Source: a virus
Direction: 5' to 3' (one strand)
IMG/VR virus record: IMGVR_UViG_3300032288_004259
Span: 1 to 26,872 of that record
Length of the DNA: 26,872 nucleotides
The translations under genes were made by a program, and so were the position numbers. The notes beneath the pieces are model-generated. The model was given only the letters and a program-made list of their open reading frames with translations. It had not been told where the DNA came from and did not search any database. Below are positions 15,851-23,398 of this stretch, piece by piece. How positions within the stretch are numbered: position 1 is the first letter of the stretch; every line of letters starts with the position of its first letter.

Positions 15851-18184
15851 TCAAAGTTCTCCTGTCTTTGTGCCATCCAGAGTTGGCTCATTGGACTCTA
15901 ATCTGCCCAACATTGCCGGGTCTATCAGCTGGTTAACAATGCCAAGTCCTTGCGGGTTCTTGGATAATTCTTCTGCCATCTTCATGGCCGCCAGACGCTC
16001 ACGGCTCTCACGATCGCGCTTGCGGTTCACAGCATCCAGCAAAGCATCTTCCTGCTTCTGCTGCATTTCCTGCTGACGGACCTGAAGCTCCATCATCTTG
16101 GCTGGGTCACCACCTGAGCCAATGGCGCCTTGGGCCTCCATCTCAAGCCGAGCCATATCCACTTGGATCTTGGCATCCGTCTCTTTGGCGCGAGTTTGCG
16201 AATCAAGCATACGCGCTGCGGCGGCAGTCTTGTCGTTCTCCATATCGGCCATAGCCTTGATAAGCTCTGGCGGCGGCTTGCCCTGCGCGGAGGCCGGGAT
16301 CATGAACTGCTGCGGGTTAGACCAGCCAAGCGCCTGAAGCGCCGCAGTATCCACAGCAATCGGGTCATACAGAGACGGGTTGCTCTGAGCCAATTGCTTC
16401 AGGGCCAAGACTTTCATCAGGCGCTGCGTGTGGCTGGCCGTATTCGGGTCGGCCTGCGGGACCAGATCGCAGTCGTTCAAAGCCATCAAGAACTGTTTCT
16501 CGTCCCATGGATAAGATGGGCGGCGATTTCTCTGCCAGAAGCTCTCTGGATGCTCTTTGAATTCCCGAGCCACGAGCATGAACTCTTGCGCTTGCGCATT
16601 GTGCATACGCTTGTGAACCGAGTTTAAAACTTTCTGCGCCTGCTCAATCATGGCAAGCGTCGTGCCGACAGGAGCATCAGGCTTGCCCTCAGTCACCATG
16701 ACTTCAGACGAGCCACCCACGCGCATACCTGTATCAGCCATCTGCGTGACGAGGTTCATCAACGCGCCAGACGGCTCTTTGTACGGAAGCGGCATGATTG
16801 CCTGACTGAGTGGCATACCGTTTGTCTTCACCAGCGCCATCCCGCCAGGCGGAATGCGGAAGATGTTTGTGTTCTGACGAGCGCCGGTATCCGCCAGCAT
16901 GAAGCCGGGAAAGTTGTTGTACATGCCCGCGTCAAGAAGCTCGCGCCATGCAGCAGTGATAGCGTTGGTCGTGTTGCCGAGAATGTGCAGGAGGCCGATG
17001 TCGTAAAAGCCCATGCCCGGCACGAATGTGTACTTGACGAAGTTCTGACGAGCCTCAGGAAGCTCTTCAGTGTTCTCATCATAGTTGCGAACAATTGAGA
17101 GAATTTCTTTTGAAGAAGCATCAATCGTTACGCGGTACGGAATTTCCAATCCCGTATCTTTGCCCTTCCAACGGTGTTCAAAACCGCTGATGTTTAACTC
17201 GCAGTAGCACTCGTAAACCTCGCGATCACGGTCATCAGGATTGAATGAGCTTATATCAATCCCTTGCTGCGCTGCTTTTTCACGCTGCACACTGTCGGGG
17301 TTAGCAAACCCTGGAGTTGAAAGCGCAATATCGCGATAAACACCAAGGATTTGCAGGCGTTTAACGGTTGATGGCCGCATATATGTGCGGTGAGTAATGC
17401 GCTTTGCATTGCTCAGATCAGTTGCTGCATTGTTGACGATCAAGTCATCAGCATCAACGCTTTCGCTGACAGGACGATTGCGCAGCGGGCAGAAGTAAAC
17501 CTTCTTGAATGCCGAGCCACCAAAACCAAGCATCAGCAACATGCGATCGGTATCAGGATAATACTCTGTCGCGACTGCTGTCAGATAGTGGTTCATGTCT
17601 CGCTGAAGTGCGTTGGCTCGCTGATCTTGTTCTAGCGTTGCGCGCGTACTGTCGTTGCGGATTTTTACCGGGCCATCGGTTGGTAGCATCTCGGAGCGGG
17701 CGTTGGCTTGGAAGCGCAAAACGGCTTCAAGAAGAAGCGGATGACGAACCTTGCTCATGCCTTCAATCGGGGCGCCATCTGATGCGCCTTGAAGACCGGG
17801 GATTTCCATTTTCAAGCCAAGCAGCTTGATACCCTGCGCGCGATCTTCAATCCAATCCTTGCGAGACTGAAGATCATCTTCAATTCCACGGATCAAATCA
17901 CTGGAGATGCGGCTGAGTTCTGAATTATCAACTTCGTCAACGAGATTGCGGAACCAGCTTGTCCGATCTTTCTTCTCACTAGACTCGTTGATTGGTTTTC
18001 CATCCAGAGAGACGGTGATTGACCCATCAGGGTGCTCAATGCGCAGGATGTTCCCAAACTCGTCGGTTTGAACATTGTCGGGAGCGTCTTCCACGATCTC
18101 AACAATGACATCGGAGTCAGGAAGCTGCTCTTCAGCAGGACCATCCTGGCGCAAATTTAACCCGAGCCCCGGTGTCATCGGCAT
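15851..18184 (-). CDS. Portal protein, P22 gp1-type
   Basis: The 777-residue protein forms the dodecameric ring at the packaging vertex. Length and order match podoviral portals of the P22 type (about 725 aa). An acidic N-terminal arm (VIVEIVEDAPDNVQTDEFGN) comes first. The core contains LLLEAVLRFQANARSEMLPTDG, YYPDTDRMLLMLGFGGSAFKK, FVKYTFVPGMGFYDIGLLHI and SSEVMVTEGKPDAPVGTTLA. A long Gln/Glu/Met-rich helical C-terminus (MMELQVRQQEMQQKQEDALL) would form the barrel extending inside the head. It lies between terminase and the internal proteins. The start at MPMTPG has GAAGGGG upstream, overlapping the end of the 70-aa gene. Confidence 0.9.
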   Translation of the reverse strand: MPMTPGLGLNLRQDGPAEEQLPDSDVIVEIVEDAPDNVQTDEFGNILRIEHPDGSITVSLDGKPINESSEKKDRTSWFRNLVDEVDNSELSRISSDLIRGIEDDLQSRKDWIEDRAQGIKLLGLKMEIPGLQGASDGAPIEGMSKVRHPLLLEAVLRFQANARSEMLPTDGPVKIRNDSTRATLEQDQRANALQRDMNHYLTAVATEYYPDTDRMLLMLGFGGSAFKKVYFCPLRNRPVSESVDADDLIVNNAATDLSNAKRITHRTYMRPSTVKRLQILGVYRDIALSTPGFANPDSVQREKAAQQGIDISSFNPDDRDREVYECYCELNISGFEHRWKGKDTGLEIPYRVTIDASSKEILSIVRNYDENTEELPEARQNFVKYTFVPGMGFYDIGLLHILGNTTNAITAAWRELLDAGMYNNFPGFMLADTGARQNTNIFRIPPGGMALVKTNGMPLSQAIMPLPYKEPSGALMNLVTQMADTGMRVGGSSEVMVTEGKPDAPVGTTLAMIEQAQKVLNSVHKRMHNAQAQEFMLVAREFKEHPESFWQRNRRPSYPWDEKQFLMALNDCDLVPQADPNTASHTQRLMKVLALKQLAQSNPSLYDPIAVDTAALQALGWSNPQQFMIPASAQGKPPPELIKAMADMENDKTAAAARMLDSQTRAKETDAKIQVDMARLEMEAQGAIGSGGDPAKMMELQVRQQEMQQKQEDALLDAVNRKRDRESRERLAAMKMAEELSKNPQGLGIVNQLIDPAMLGRLESNEPTLDGTKTGEL

Positions 18185-18187
18185 ACG

Positions 18188-18400
18188 TCATTCCCCTTCA
18201 ACGGGCAGTTCTTCCATCTCTTTTACAAAGCGACGGATGCCCTCTTGGGCAGCTATAGTATCGTTTTTTGCCATGATTTCATAGTGACGAACGTAATCAT
18301 ATGGAGCCTTGCCCCATACCTCCACCCGAAAGTTGCCAATCCGCTGCGGGGTGGCGGGCCTAATCACGTCAACTATGGCACTGGCCAGAACCTGAGACAT
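18188..18400 (-). CDS. Small protein between terminase and portal
   Basis: The 70 residues contain GNFRVEVWGKAPYDYVRHYEI, a short beta hairpin, and a helix (IAAQEGIRRFVKEMEEL) with an acidic end. An AGGA sequence lies about 9 nt before the ATG, and the gene ends 3 nt before the portal start, providing the portal's Shine-Dalgarno. The spacing leaves no doubt that it belongs to the packaging operon. The family is not recognised. Confidence 0.65.
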   Translation of the reverse strand: MSQVLASAIVDVIRPATPQRIGNFRVEVWGKAPYDYVRHYEIMAKNDTIAAQEGIRRFVKEMEELPVEGE

Positions 18401-18430
18401 TTCTTTTATCCTGCTTTTGGATAGCCGGGA

Positions 18431-20200
18431 TTATACCGGGTAAAGGGCTGTAAAGCTATTGCCCCTAAACTGAAGCTGGTCCTCGGCATCGGCTGCCCAT
18501 TCGGCGCCCCTGACCAGAACCCCGATGTCTCTCAGGTGGCGGATAGCCATACTGACCGTATCCACCAAGTCGTCATGCTTGCCTTTGGGGAATTGGCCGA
18601 CCTGAGTGATGACCATCTCGGCCCAAGACATATTGGGGGCGTAAATCATCCCTTCGGCAAAGATGTGCTGAACAGAATAGAGCCGAGCCAGCTTATCTTG
18701 GCCTTTGGGGTCTATCAGCTGGACGCCAAACTTCTCGTACCCATAGAGGCGACGAATTTCCTGAGCCACCGAGTGACCAGCGGCCTTATTTTCAATCAGA
18801 AGGTTGTCTACCTTCATTTTGGCGCATGTTTCAGAGACTTTCGCCACCAGATCATGCAATTCGTACCGGCCCTGCCAGGCATACATCATCATGACGCGTG
18901 GGTGGCTTTCTGAATACCGGCGTTCAGCTGATCCGCCGACCTGTTTCATGTTTTGGGCGACCACATCTCCAGAAAACACGCCCCAAATGGTCAAAGCGGA
19001 CGGATCATTCTCTGTTTTTGTCGTGTAGGCAGTATCCAGAGAGGCAATAACTAGTTCCATAGAGGGATAGATGGATGAATCCCACGGCATCCACCATTCG
19101 CGCTTGATAACACCACCGCCTTTTGGCTCGGGACGCTGTTGAAGCTGACCGGCAGCAGTCCACGGACCCATTTGGCGCTCCAAAATCTCCACTTCGGTAT
19201 CGCCAAACCGTTCTGGCCAAAGCAATTCGCCTTCGCGGTCCTCTAATTCCACCTGAGCATCAGGGCTGACAGGAATACGCTCGCCATCTTCGCTGACCTC
19301 AACCAGCGGCTCGCCGTCATCATCCAATCCACGGGGGTCATCCCAGACCAATTCATAGCCTTCGGGATCAAATCCAAGGACCGTATGGCTGTGGCGTTGC
19401 CATTCATACCGCATTGGCAGGCAGAGATGGGTCCATTCGCCCATATCTTTGGACATTATGTACCCAGTCAGGTCCTGTTCGCTAAGTCTCTGCTGAATAA
19501 TGACAAAAGCGCCTGTTTTTGGGTCATTAAGTCGGGTTGAGAGCGCCGAATCCCACCATTCAATGGTGCTGGCGATGGTCGCCTCAGAAAAGGCTTCCTG
19601 TGCAGCGTTCGGATCGTCAACCACGATGATAGATCCGCCTTCACCCGTGAGTGCAGACCCGACAGAGGTGGAGAGACGCGAGCCATTCCGGTCATTATCA
19701 AACCTCGTCTTGGTATTTTGGTCGCCGGTCAGCTTAAACCTCTCGCCCCAGAGGGACTGATACCACGGACTTTCAATCAGGCGGCGGCATTTGACCGAGT
19801 CACGGAGAGAAAGCTGCTGGGCATACGAGGCGTGAAGGAATTGTACGCCTGGCCCGGCGGTCGGGGACCACTCAGATTGGGGCCTGGCCCATACCCAAGC
19901 CGGGAAAGCGACACTGGTGAGCGAGGATTTGGCGCAGCGAGGCGGAATGTTGATGATCAGGCGCCGGATTTGGCCGTCAGATACGGCCTGAAGGTGTTCA
20001 GCGACAGCTTCAATAGGCCATCCAGGGGTAAATTCAGATGAATCTATGTATCTCCAGCCGCTTTGAAGGAATGTGTACAGACTTTTCTGGCAGTCTACGC
20101 GCTCAAGTTCGCGTTCTACATCATCAATTCTCAACAATTGCCCGTTGAAATTAATGAATTCTTTCATGTTGCTGCCGGGTTTTTTAATTTCCATAACCAT
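18431..20200 (-). CDS. terL: Terminase large subunit (ATPase and nuclease)
   Basis: The 589-aa packaging motor cuts concatemers and translocates DNA through the portal. The ATPase domain has a Walker A variant PPRCAKSS at residues 86-93, Walker B IIVVDDP at 191-197, and QQR at 236-238 as the coupling motif. The RNase H-like nuclease domain has the acidic residues Asp389 (ASLDTAY), Glu470 (LLIENKAAG) and Asp543/544 (KHDDLVD). Two starts are possible. The ATG at 20200 is given; the ATG at 20167 overlaps the upstream stop as ATGA and could work by coupled re-initiation. Neither has a strong Shine-Dalgarno. The small subunit is not adjacent but about 5 kb away at 25265. Confidence 0.93.
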   Translation of the reverse strand: MVMEIKKPGSNMKEFINFNGQLLRIDDVERELERVDCQKSLYTFLQSGWRYIDSSEFTPGWPIEAVAEHLQAVSDGQIRRLIINIPPRCAKSSLTSVAFPAWVWARPQSEWSPTAGPGVQFLHASYAQQLSLRDSVKCRRLIESPWYQSLWGERFKLTGDQNTKTRFDNDRNGSRLSTSVGSALTGEGGSIIVVDDPNAAQEAFSEATIASTIEWWDSALSTRLNDPKTGAFVIIQQRLSEQDLTGYIMSKDMGEWTHLCLPMRYEWQRHSHTVLGFDPEGYELVWDDPRGLDDDGEPLVEVSEDGERIPVSPDAQVELEDREGELLWPERFGDTEVEILERQMGPWTAAGQLQQRPEPKGGGVIKREWWMPWDSSIYPSMELVIASLDTAYTTKTENDPSALTIWGVFSGDVVAQNMKQVGGSAERRYSESHPRVMMMYAWQGRYELHDLVAKVSETCAKMKVDNLLIENKAAGHSVAQEIRRLYGYEKFGVQLIDPKGQDKLARLYSVQHIFAEGMIYAPNMSWAEMVITQVGQFPKGKHDDLVDTVSMAIRHLRDIGVLVRGAEWAADAEDQLQFRGNSFTALYPV

Positions 20201-20445
20201 TTATTGGTCTTTCTGTAATATTCCATTGCTTCCAAAAGGTCAGCGATCTCATTGGCGTGCTCTGCTTTGAGTTGTTCTTGTAACCTACGTTCGTCATCTA
20301 TGATTTTCCAGAGACGAGAGATTTCCCTTTCCAGCCTTTGGACCTCAGCCAAGACCTGATGGCGGTAAAGCTCAGTGTCTTTGTCCAAGACCCGAGCCAA
20401 GAATTCATTTTTCTCTGGCTTTCTGAACTGCCTCTGCTGCCTCAT
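20164..20445 (-). CDS. Small coiled-coil protein upstream of terL
   Basis: This 93-residue protein has a highly charged helical core (EVQRLEREISRLWKIIDDE, RRLQEQLKAEHANEIADLLE) with heptad-like leucines, a clear coiled coil, and a basic end. It overlaps the start of terL and overlaps the upstream 69-aa gene by 41 nt. The start is therefore uncertain, and a later TTG may be used. Small coiled-coil proteins next to terL can act as terminase helpers, but a conventional TerS exists elsewhere in this window. Family not recognised. Confidence 0.55.
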   Translation of the reverse strand: MRQQRQFRKPEKNEFLARVLDKDTELYRHQVLAEVQRLEREISRLWKIIDDERRLQEQLKAEHANEIADLLEAMEYYRKTNKWLWKLKNPAAT

Positions 20446-20614
20446 CCGCTATCCCCGGCACTGTCTCGTCTATGTAACGAATGACATCATTCAAAAATTC
20501 TAGTTCATCTATGATTTCGGACCACAGGTTTTGCCGGAAACCATAGCTTTTGTTCTCTTGTGCTCGCCTATCAAGAGATTGCAAAAGAGCCATGAAGCTC
20601 TCGTCGGTATACAT
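20405..20614 (-). CDS. Small acidic helical protein, first gene of the late operon
   Basis: The start is set at the ATG at 20614, with GAGGG about 8 nt upstream; the in-frame TTG at 20620 is less likely. The 69 residues read MYTDESFMALLQSLDRR, then NLWSEIIDELEFLNDVIRYI and VPGIADEAAEAVQKAREK, all helical. It faces the divergent plus-strand operon across a 192-nt intergenic region. No family is recognised. Confidence 0.55.
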   Translation of the reverse strand: MYTDESFMALLQSLDRRAQENKSYGFRQNLWSEIIDELEFLNDVIRYIDETVPGIADEAAEAVQKAREK

Positions 20615-20639
20615 TGCCAAACCCTCAATGCTTATCGTT

Positions 20640-20653
20640 TGTTAAGATTAACA
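20640..20653. promoter_or_regulatory. Palindrome TGTTAAGATTAACA in the divergent promoter region
   Basis: This 14-bp dyad (6-bp arms around GA) sits between the diverging late and early-type operons, 10 nt upstream of the -35 box of the plus-strand promoter. It is a candidate operator for a regulator not seen here. Confidence 0.45.
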
Positions 20654-20663
20654 CAGTTTTCCC

Positions 20664-20691
20664 TTTACACCAACTGGGTTCATGCTACTAT
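20664..20691 (+). promoter_or_regulatory. Extended -10 sigma-70 promoter of the plus-strand operon
   Basis: TTTACA at 20664-20669 and TACTAT at 20686-20691 are separated by 16 nt, and TGC directly before the -10 box gives an extended -10 element. Transcription would start near 20698 and read a leader of about 110 nt before the first gene at 20807. The leader holds a small hairpin (GCCTAT/ATAGGC, 20734-20751). Confidence 0.7.
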
Positions 20692-20806
20692 CAATTACCC
20701 ATTGGTGTTTTCCCGAGCCAAGCATGAGCGGGCGCCTATTTCGCTATAGGCATCGGGATCTAAGGCGCGCGGAGCGGCTTGGTAATAAACAATCGCGGAG
20801 ATTGAG

Positions 20807-21205
20807 ATGGCTGAGATTAGAATCACTGGCTTTGACAATTTAGAGCAGTTGGTAGCCGAAACGCACAATAAGGTTTCGCTCCTTCTGCAGGCGTACAGGC
20901 AGCAGCCAGAATTGGATGCGCTGCTGGGTTGCATCAATGCTATGCAGTCTGCTGTTGAGAGTGTGATCCTCGCCTATGAGGAGCTTGCTGGTGGACAGAC
21001 ACCTGTCAGCAAAGAAGCACGCCACGCAATGAATGCAGCGCAGATGCTGAAGTATCAAAACGGTGCAGTGCCGTTTTTTGATTGGGTGTTCCCTGAAGAA
21101 CAAGATGGGCAGAAGTTTGAGACAGCAACGCGCGGCGAGCCCTTTGCAAAGACAACGCGCCTTGTGAAGAAGACAGCGCCAGCGAAGAAGGGAAAACGCA
21201 AATGA
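20807..21205 (+). CDS. First gene of the early-type operon, unknown
   Basis: This 132-residue protein has GGAG about 7 nt before the ATG. The N-terminal two thirds are helical (NLEQLVAETHNKVSLLLQAY, CINAMQSAVESVILAYEEL). A short segment, YQNGAVPFFDWVFP, precedes a basic tail (KTTRLVKKTAPAKKGKRK), which could bind nucleic acid. Its stop overlaps the next start (ATGA). It leads a chain of small coupled genes typical of early phage takeover functions. No family is recognised. Confidence 0.65.
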   Translation: MAEIRITGFDNLEQLVAETHNKVSLLLQAYRQQPELDALLGCINAMQSAVESVILAYEELAGGQTPVSKEARHAMNAAQMLKYQNGAVPFFDWVFPEEQDGQKFETATRGEPFAKTTRLVKKTAPAKKGKRK

Positions 21206-21429
21206 GCAACGACAAGCAAATCCTGTATGAGCGCAAGACAATCGTTAACAGCGAAGGCTGCCAACTGCCAGTAGGCCTCAGTGAGGCTGTGACGCTGCGC
21301 GACAAGTTTGCGATGGCGGCGCTGCCCGGCATCGTCTCAGCCAACTGGGGCAGGGTAGATGCTGATCGGATGGACCTCGCGTCATGGGCTTATGGCATTG
21401 CCGATGCCATGATGGAGGCACGGAAATAA
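21202..21429 (+). CDS. Small conserved phage protein (LRDKFA-type)
   Basis: The 75 aa begin with an ATGA overlap with the previous gene. The block SEAVTLRDKFAMAALPGIVS followed by DLASWAYGIADAMMEARK is a pattern I have seen repeatedly in small phage genes (a 'LRD-x-FA ... A-Y-x-IADAM' protein), but I know no function or name. The gene end contains GGAGG, which acts as the Shine-Dalgarno for the next gene. Confidence 0.7.
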   Translation: MSNDKQILYERKTIVNSEGCQLPVGLSEAVTLRDKFAMAALPGIVSANWGRVDADRMDLASWAYGIADAMMEARK

Positions 21430-21815
21430 TGGCTAATTTCTCAGAACTGATCGGCAAGACGATCACGATGATTGAGCGTGGTGATGATCGGCTGGTGCTC
21501 CAAACTAGCGACGGTGATCGCTACGTCATGGAGCATGAGCAGGACTGCTGCGAGACTGTCACGCTGGACGAGGTGATTGGCGATCTGCGCGATCTGGTTA
21601 ACAGCCCGATTATTGAGGCCAGCAAAGAGAGTGGGCAGCTAGAGCCTCAGAAGCCTGACGAGTATCCGAACGAATCCTACACTTGGACCTTCTACAAGAT
21701 TGGCTCAAGGAAGGGTTTCGTGACGTTGCGCTGGTATGGCGAGAGCAACGGCTATTACTCTGAGGAAGTGTCGTTCAACAAGAACGGCGAACGCTGGAGT
21801 TGTTCTGATGATTGA
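21429..21815 (+). CDS. Conserved phage protein, DUF7448-like
   Basis: The start at 21429 (TAATG overlap, GGAGG 9 nt upstream) gives 128 aa; the longer in-frame extension to 21384 lies inside the previous gene and is rejected. The features LIGKTITMIERGDDRL, HEQDCCETVTLDEVIGDL, TWTFYKIGSRKGFVTLRW and YGESNGYYSEEVSF match, from memory, a widespread phage family called DUF7448. It has a DCCE motif and a conserved aromatic core. Its function is not known. The CC pair could bind metal. Confidence 0.75.
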   Translation: MANFSELIGKTITMIERGDDRLVLQTSDGDRYVMEHEQDCCETVTLDEVIGDLRDLVNSPIIEASKESGQLEPQKPDEYPNESYTWTFYKIGSRKGFVTLRWYGESNGYYSEEVSFNKNGERWSCSDD

Positions 21816-21833
21816 TATGATGGAGGCGCGGAA

Positions 21834-22010
21834 ATGATCGCTGTTGGATTTGCATTATTTTGGATCGGAGTGATCTCTGCCTTGTGCTTTCACGATGAGC
21901 ACAGCCGCAATGCGCCGACGAAGGAGTGGGCGAGCGTCGTTCTCGCGGCGACTGGCCTTGCCTGCATCTTAATTGGAATCACTATCTGGATGTGGAGGGC
22001 GATGCCGTGA
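21834..22010 (+). CDS. 58-aa membrane protein with two transmembrane segments
   Basis: This short gene has GGAGG about 8 nt before the ATG at 21834. The protein has two hydrophobic helices, about residues 2-18 (IAVGFALFWIGVISALC) and 36-53 (VVLAATGLACILIGITIW), joined by a charged loop (HDEHSRNAPTKEW). Its stop overlaps the GTG start of the next gene. A class II-like holin or an exclusion/inner-membrane protein fits this size and shape, but no lysin gene is nearby in the window, so the function stays open. Confidence 0.65.
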   Translation: MIAVGFALFWIGVISALCFHDEHSRNAPTKEWASVVLAATGLACILIGITIWMWRAMP

Positions 22011-22237
22011 TCAGCAAAGACAAAACCTATCGCACCGCTGCTGGTCATGACGTTGGTGAGTTTACTGTCTACTCAAAAGAAATCTTTCCGGGGAAGACCG
22101 ATCAGTTCTTTGCTCAGCTTGTAACGCGCAACGGTGAGAGGCCGACTTTCGTCACATGGGATGACAAAGGAAAATGCATTCTAGACGGCTTTCCACAATG
22201 GGATTTGACTGAGGTGAAAGAGGGGGAAGGGCTGTGA
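22007..22237 (+). CDS. Small conserved phage protein (KTYRTAAGHDV-type)
   Basis: The start is the GTG at 22007, which overlaps the previous TGA (GTGA) with GGAGGG about 8 nt upstream; longer in-frame starts would lie inside the membrane-protein gene. The 76 residues begin ISKDKTYRTAAGHDVGEFTV and contain VTWDDKGKCILDGFPQWDL. The layout 'K-T-Y-x-T-x-x-G-x-x-V ... W-x-x-x-G-x-x-x-x-D-G' is common in small phage proteins of unknown role. Probably a single small beta domain. Confidence 0.7.
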   Translation: MISKDKTYRTAAGHDVGEFTVYSKEIFPGKTDQFFAQLVTRNGERPTFVTWDDKGKCILDGFPQWDLTEVKEGEGL

Positions 22238-22503
22238 CCGACGATCTTGTGAAGCGGCTGCGCGAAGAAGTTAACGATCATATGTTTGGCATCATCCAAA
22301 GTCCGCTTCAGCTAGAAGCCGCCGATCTCATTGAAAGCCAATTCAAATTGCTTGAAAGGTCCGGTGAGGTTCTTGCGTTATTATATTCCCGCATTGAGCA
22401 ACTGGAAGAGGCAATTCTTCAGATCGCTAACTTAGAGGCTGATCCAGAATTTGGAACGCCGCCGCTGGAAACAGCAAAAGCTATTGCACGAAAGGTCCTG
22501 TGA
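22234..22503 (+). CDS. Small coiled-coil-type phage protein
   Basis: The 89 residues start with GTG in a GTGA overlap. TDDLVKRLREEVND, EAADLIESQFKLLERSGEV and YSRIEQLEEAILQIANLEA are helical, ending in an 'ETAKAIARKVL' tail. This is the Eaa-like or 'DLVKRLRE...AADRIEQLEAAL' type of mosaic phage protein, which is frequent but of unknown function. It is coupled to the next gene by TGATG. Confidence 0.65.
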   Translation: MTDDLVKRLREEVNDHMFGIIQSPLQLEAADLIESQFKLLERSGEVLALLYSRIEQLEEAILQIANLEADPEFGTPPLETAKAIARKVL

Positions 22504-22763
22504 TGACTGAAGATGAGAACAAAGAGTTTGACCTTCTGCAACTAGCGGACGATATGTCTTACAAAAACTGGATGTACTTTAAGTTTCTCTACAACAAGAA
22601 GTTTAAGGAATCAGAAGAGCGGATCAAAGAGCTGGAAGCGGCGCTACGGTTCGCTTCTGGACTGATCAGCACAATGCCGCCTTTTGACATTGACCATCCA
22701 GAAGAAGCTTTGGAGTGGGTCATGCAAGAAAGCGCCGCACTAGGGGAGAAGAAAGATGTCTGA
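22503..22763 (+). CDS. Small helical protein, cassette gene 1 ending ALGEKK
   Basis: The start at the ATG at 22503 (TGATG overlap) gives 86 aa; a GTG one codon earlier is possible. It is helical, with FKFLYNKKFKESEERIKEL and EAALRFASGLISTMP. It ends in SAALGEKKDV. The DNA encoding this tail, GGGGAGAAGAAAGATG, is at once the Shine-Dalgarno and start of the next gene. Two following genes end the same way. Function unknown. Confidence 0.65.
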   Translation: MTEDENKEFDLLQLADDMSYKNWMYFKFLYNKKFKESEERIKELEAALRFASGLISTMPPFDIDHPEEALEWVMQESAALGEKKDV

Positions 22764-22941
22764 TGATTTTGTAATGACCGGCGACTCCGAATGGGTGAGA
22801 TTGAAGGCTCGTAACGCGGAACTGAAAATCATTCTGGCCCGCGCACTTGCTGATTATGAATCGTCAATATGCCCGGAGGATATGTTCTTTGATTGGATTG
22901 AAGATGCCCGCGCCGCATTAGGGGAGAAAAAAGATGGATGA
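22756..22941 (+). CDS. Small protein, cassette gene 2 ending ALGEKK
   Basis: This 61-aa protein begins inside the 3' repeat of the previous gene, with GGGGAGAAGAA as the Shine-Dalgarno. It contains DSEWVRLKARNAELKIILAR (helix), CPEDMFFDWIEDARAALGEKK and a repeat-derived end. The next gene starts 8 nt before its stop. It looks like a shortened relative of its neighbours. Function unknown. Confidence 0.6.
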   Translation: MSDDFVMTGDSEWVRLKARNAELKIILARALADYESSICPEDMFFDWIEDARAALGEKKDG

Positions 22942-23218
22942 TTTCCCAAATCAACTTCGCGAGCAGTTTTCAATAGACAGGATTCTTGAAAACCCCGCTT
23001 TCGTCGCGGCTGTTTATGTGAATGAACGCGACCATGCTGCTGACATCATTGAAGACCAGCAGAAACGCATTGAGAAATTTAGATCGGCACTGGAGAAGAT
23101 TGCTGCCATTGAGGATGAGCATATCAACGTGCCAAAGACAGATGAAGGCGCAAACCTTTGGGCTTGCCTCGCCATGTGCGTTGAACTTGCAGAAACTGCA
23201 CTAGGGGAGAAGAAGTGA
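22934..23218 (+). CDS. Small helical protein, cassette gene 3 ending ALGEKK
   Basis: The 94 residues carry NERDHAADIIEDQQKRIEKF and SALEKIAAIEDEHINVP as helices, and end in AETALGEKK. The start lies in the repeat that ends cassette gene 2, and the stop overlaps the next ATG (TGATG). The 'RI..F..ALEKIA.IED' pattern is common in mosaic phage coiled-coil proteins. Function unknown. Confidence 0.65.
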   Translation: MDDFPNQLREQFSIDRILENPAFVAAVYVNERDHAADIIEDQQKRIEKFRSALEKIAAIEDEHINVPKTDEGANLWACLAMCVELAETALGEKK

Positions 23219-23352
23219 TGAGAGTTCTAGATAAAACTGTTCAGATGAACGAAGATTTTAAGCCTGTTTTGCTTATCACTCTGGAGCTTCCGCTGACATT
23301 AAACGGGGGGGGGTTACATGAAAGGCAAAGACTTCATGGATGCGTTTTATGA
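23218..23352 (+). CDS. Short ORF broken at a G9 tract, possibly frameshifted
   Basis: The ATG at 23218 (TGATG overlap) opens 44 codons. After the plausible VLDKTVQMNEDFKPVLLITL and ELPLTLN, the frame enters nine G bases at 23305-23313 and ends in a low-quality tail (LHERQRLHGCVL). Removing one G would join it in frame to the next short ORF and give a sensible 59-aa protein. This is either a sequencing or assembly indel, a slippage site, or a true small gene. Confidence 0.45.
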   Translation: MRVLDKTVQMNEDFKPVLLITLELPLTLNGGGLHERQRLHGCVL

Positions 23353-23398
23353 AGCTATTAAGGTCTATGAAGATCAACAAGCAGCGGAGAAGAAATAA
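23318..23398 (+). CDS. 26-aa ORF, probable C-terminal half of the preceding gene
   Basis: The ATG follows the G9 tract by four bases, and the G run could itself act as a Shine-Dalgarno. The peptide KGKDFMDAFYEAIKVYED ends in QQAAEKK, the same kind of tail as the cassette genes, and its TAATG stop overlaps the next start. It is either a tiny gene or, more likely, the end of the 23218 gene after a one-base frameshift. Confidence 0.45.
   Translation: MKGKDFMDAFYEAIKVYEDQQAAEKK

Larger units (their letters stand above)
22734..23220 (+). repeat. Three gene-end repeats carrying ALGEKK codons plus Shine-Dalgarno
   Basis: Near-identical 25-nt segments occur at 22734-22758, 22912-22936 and 23196-23220, each with the core CTAGGGGAGAA or TTAGGGGAGAA. 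Each encodes the C-terminal (A/T)ALGEKK of one gene and supplies the ribosome site and start of the next. A shorter relative (GCGGAGAAGAAATAATG) lies at 23384-23400. Confidence 0.8.
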
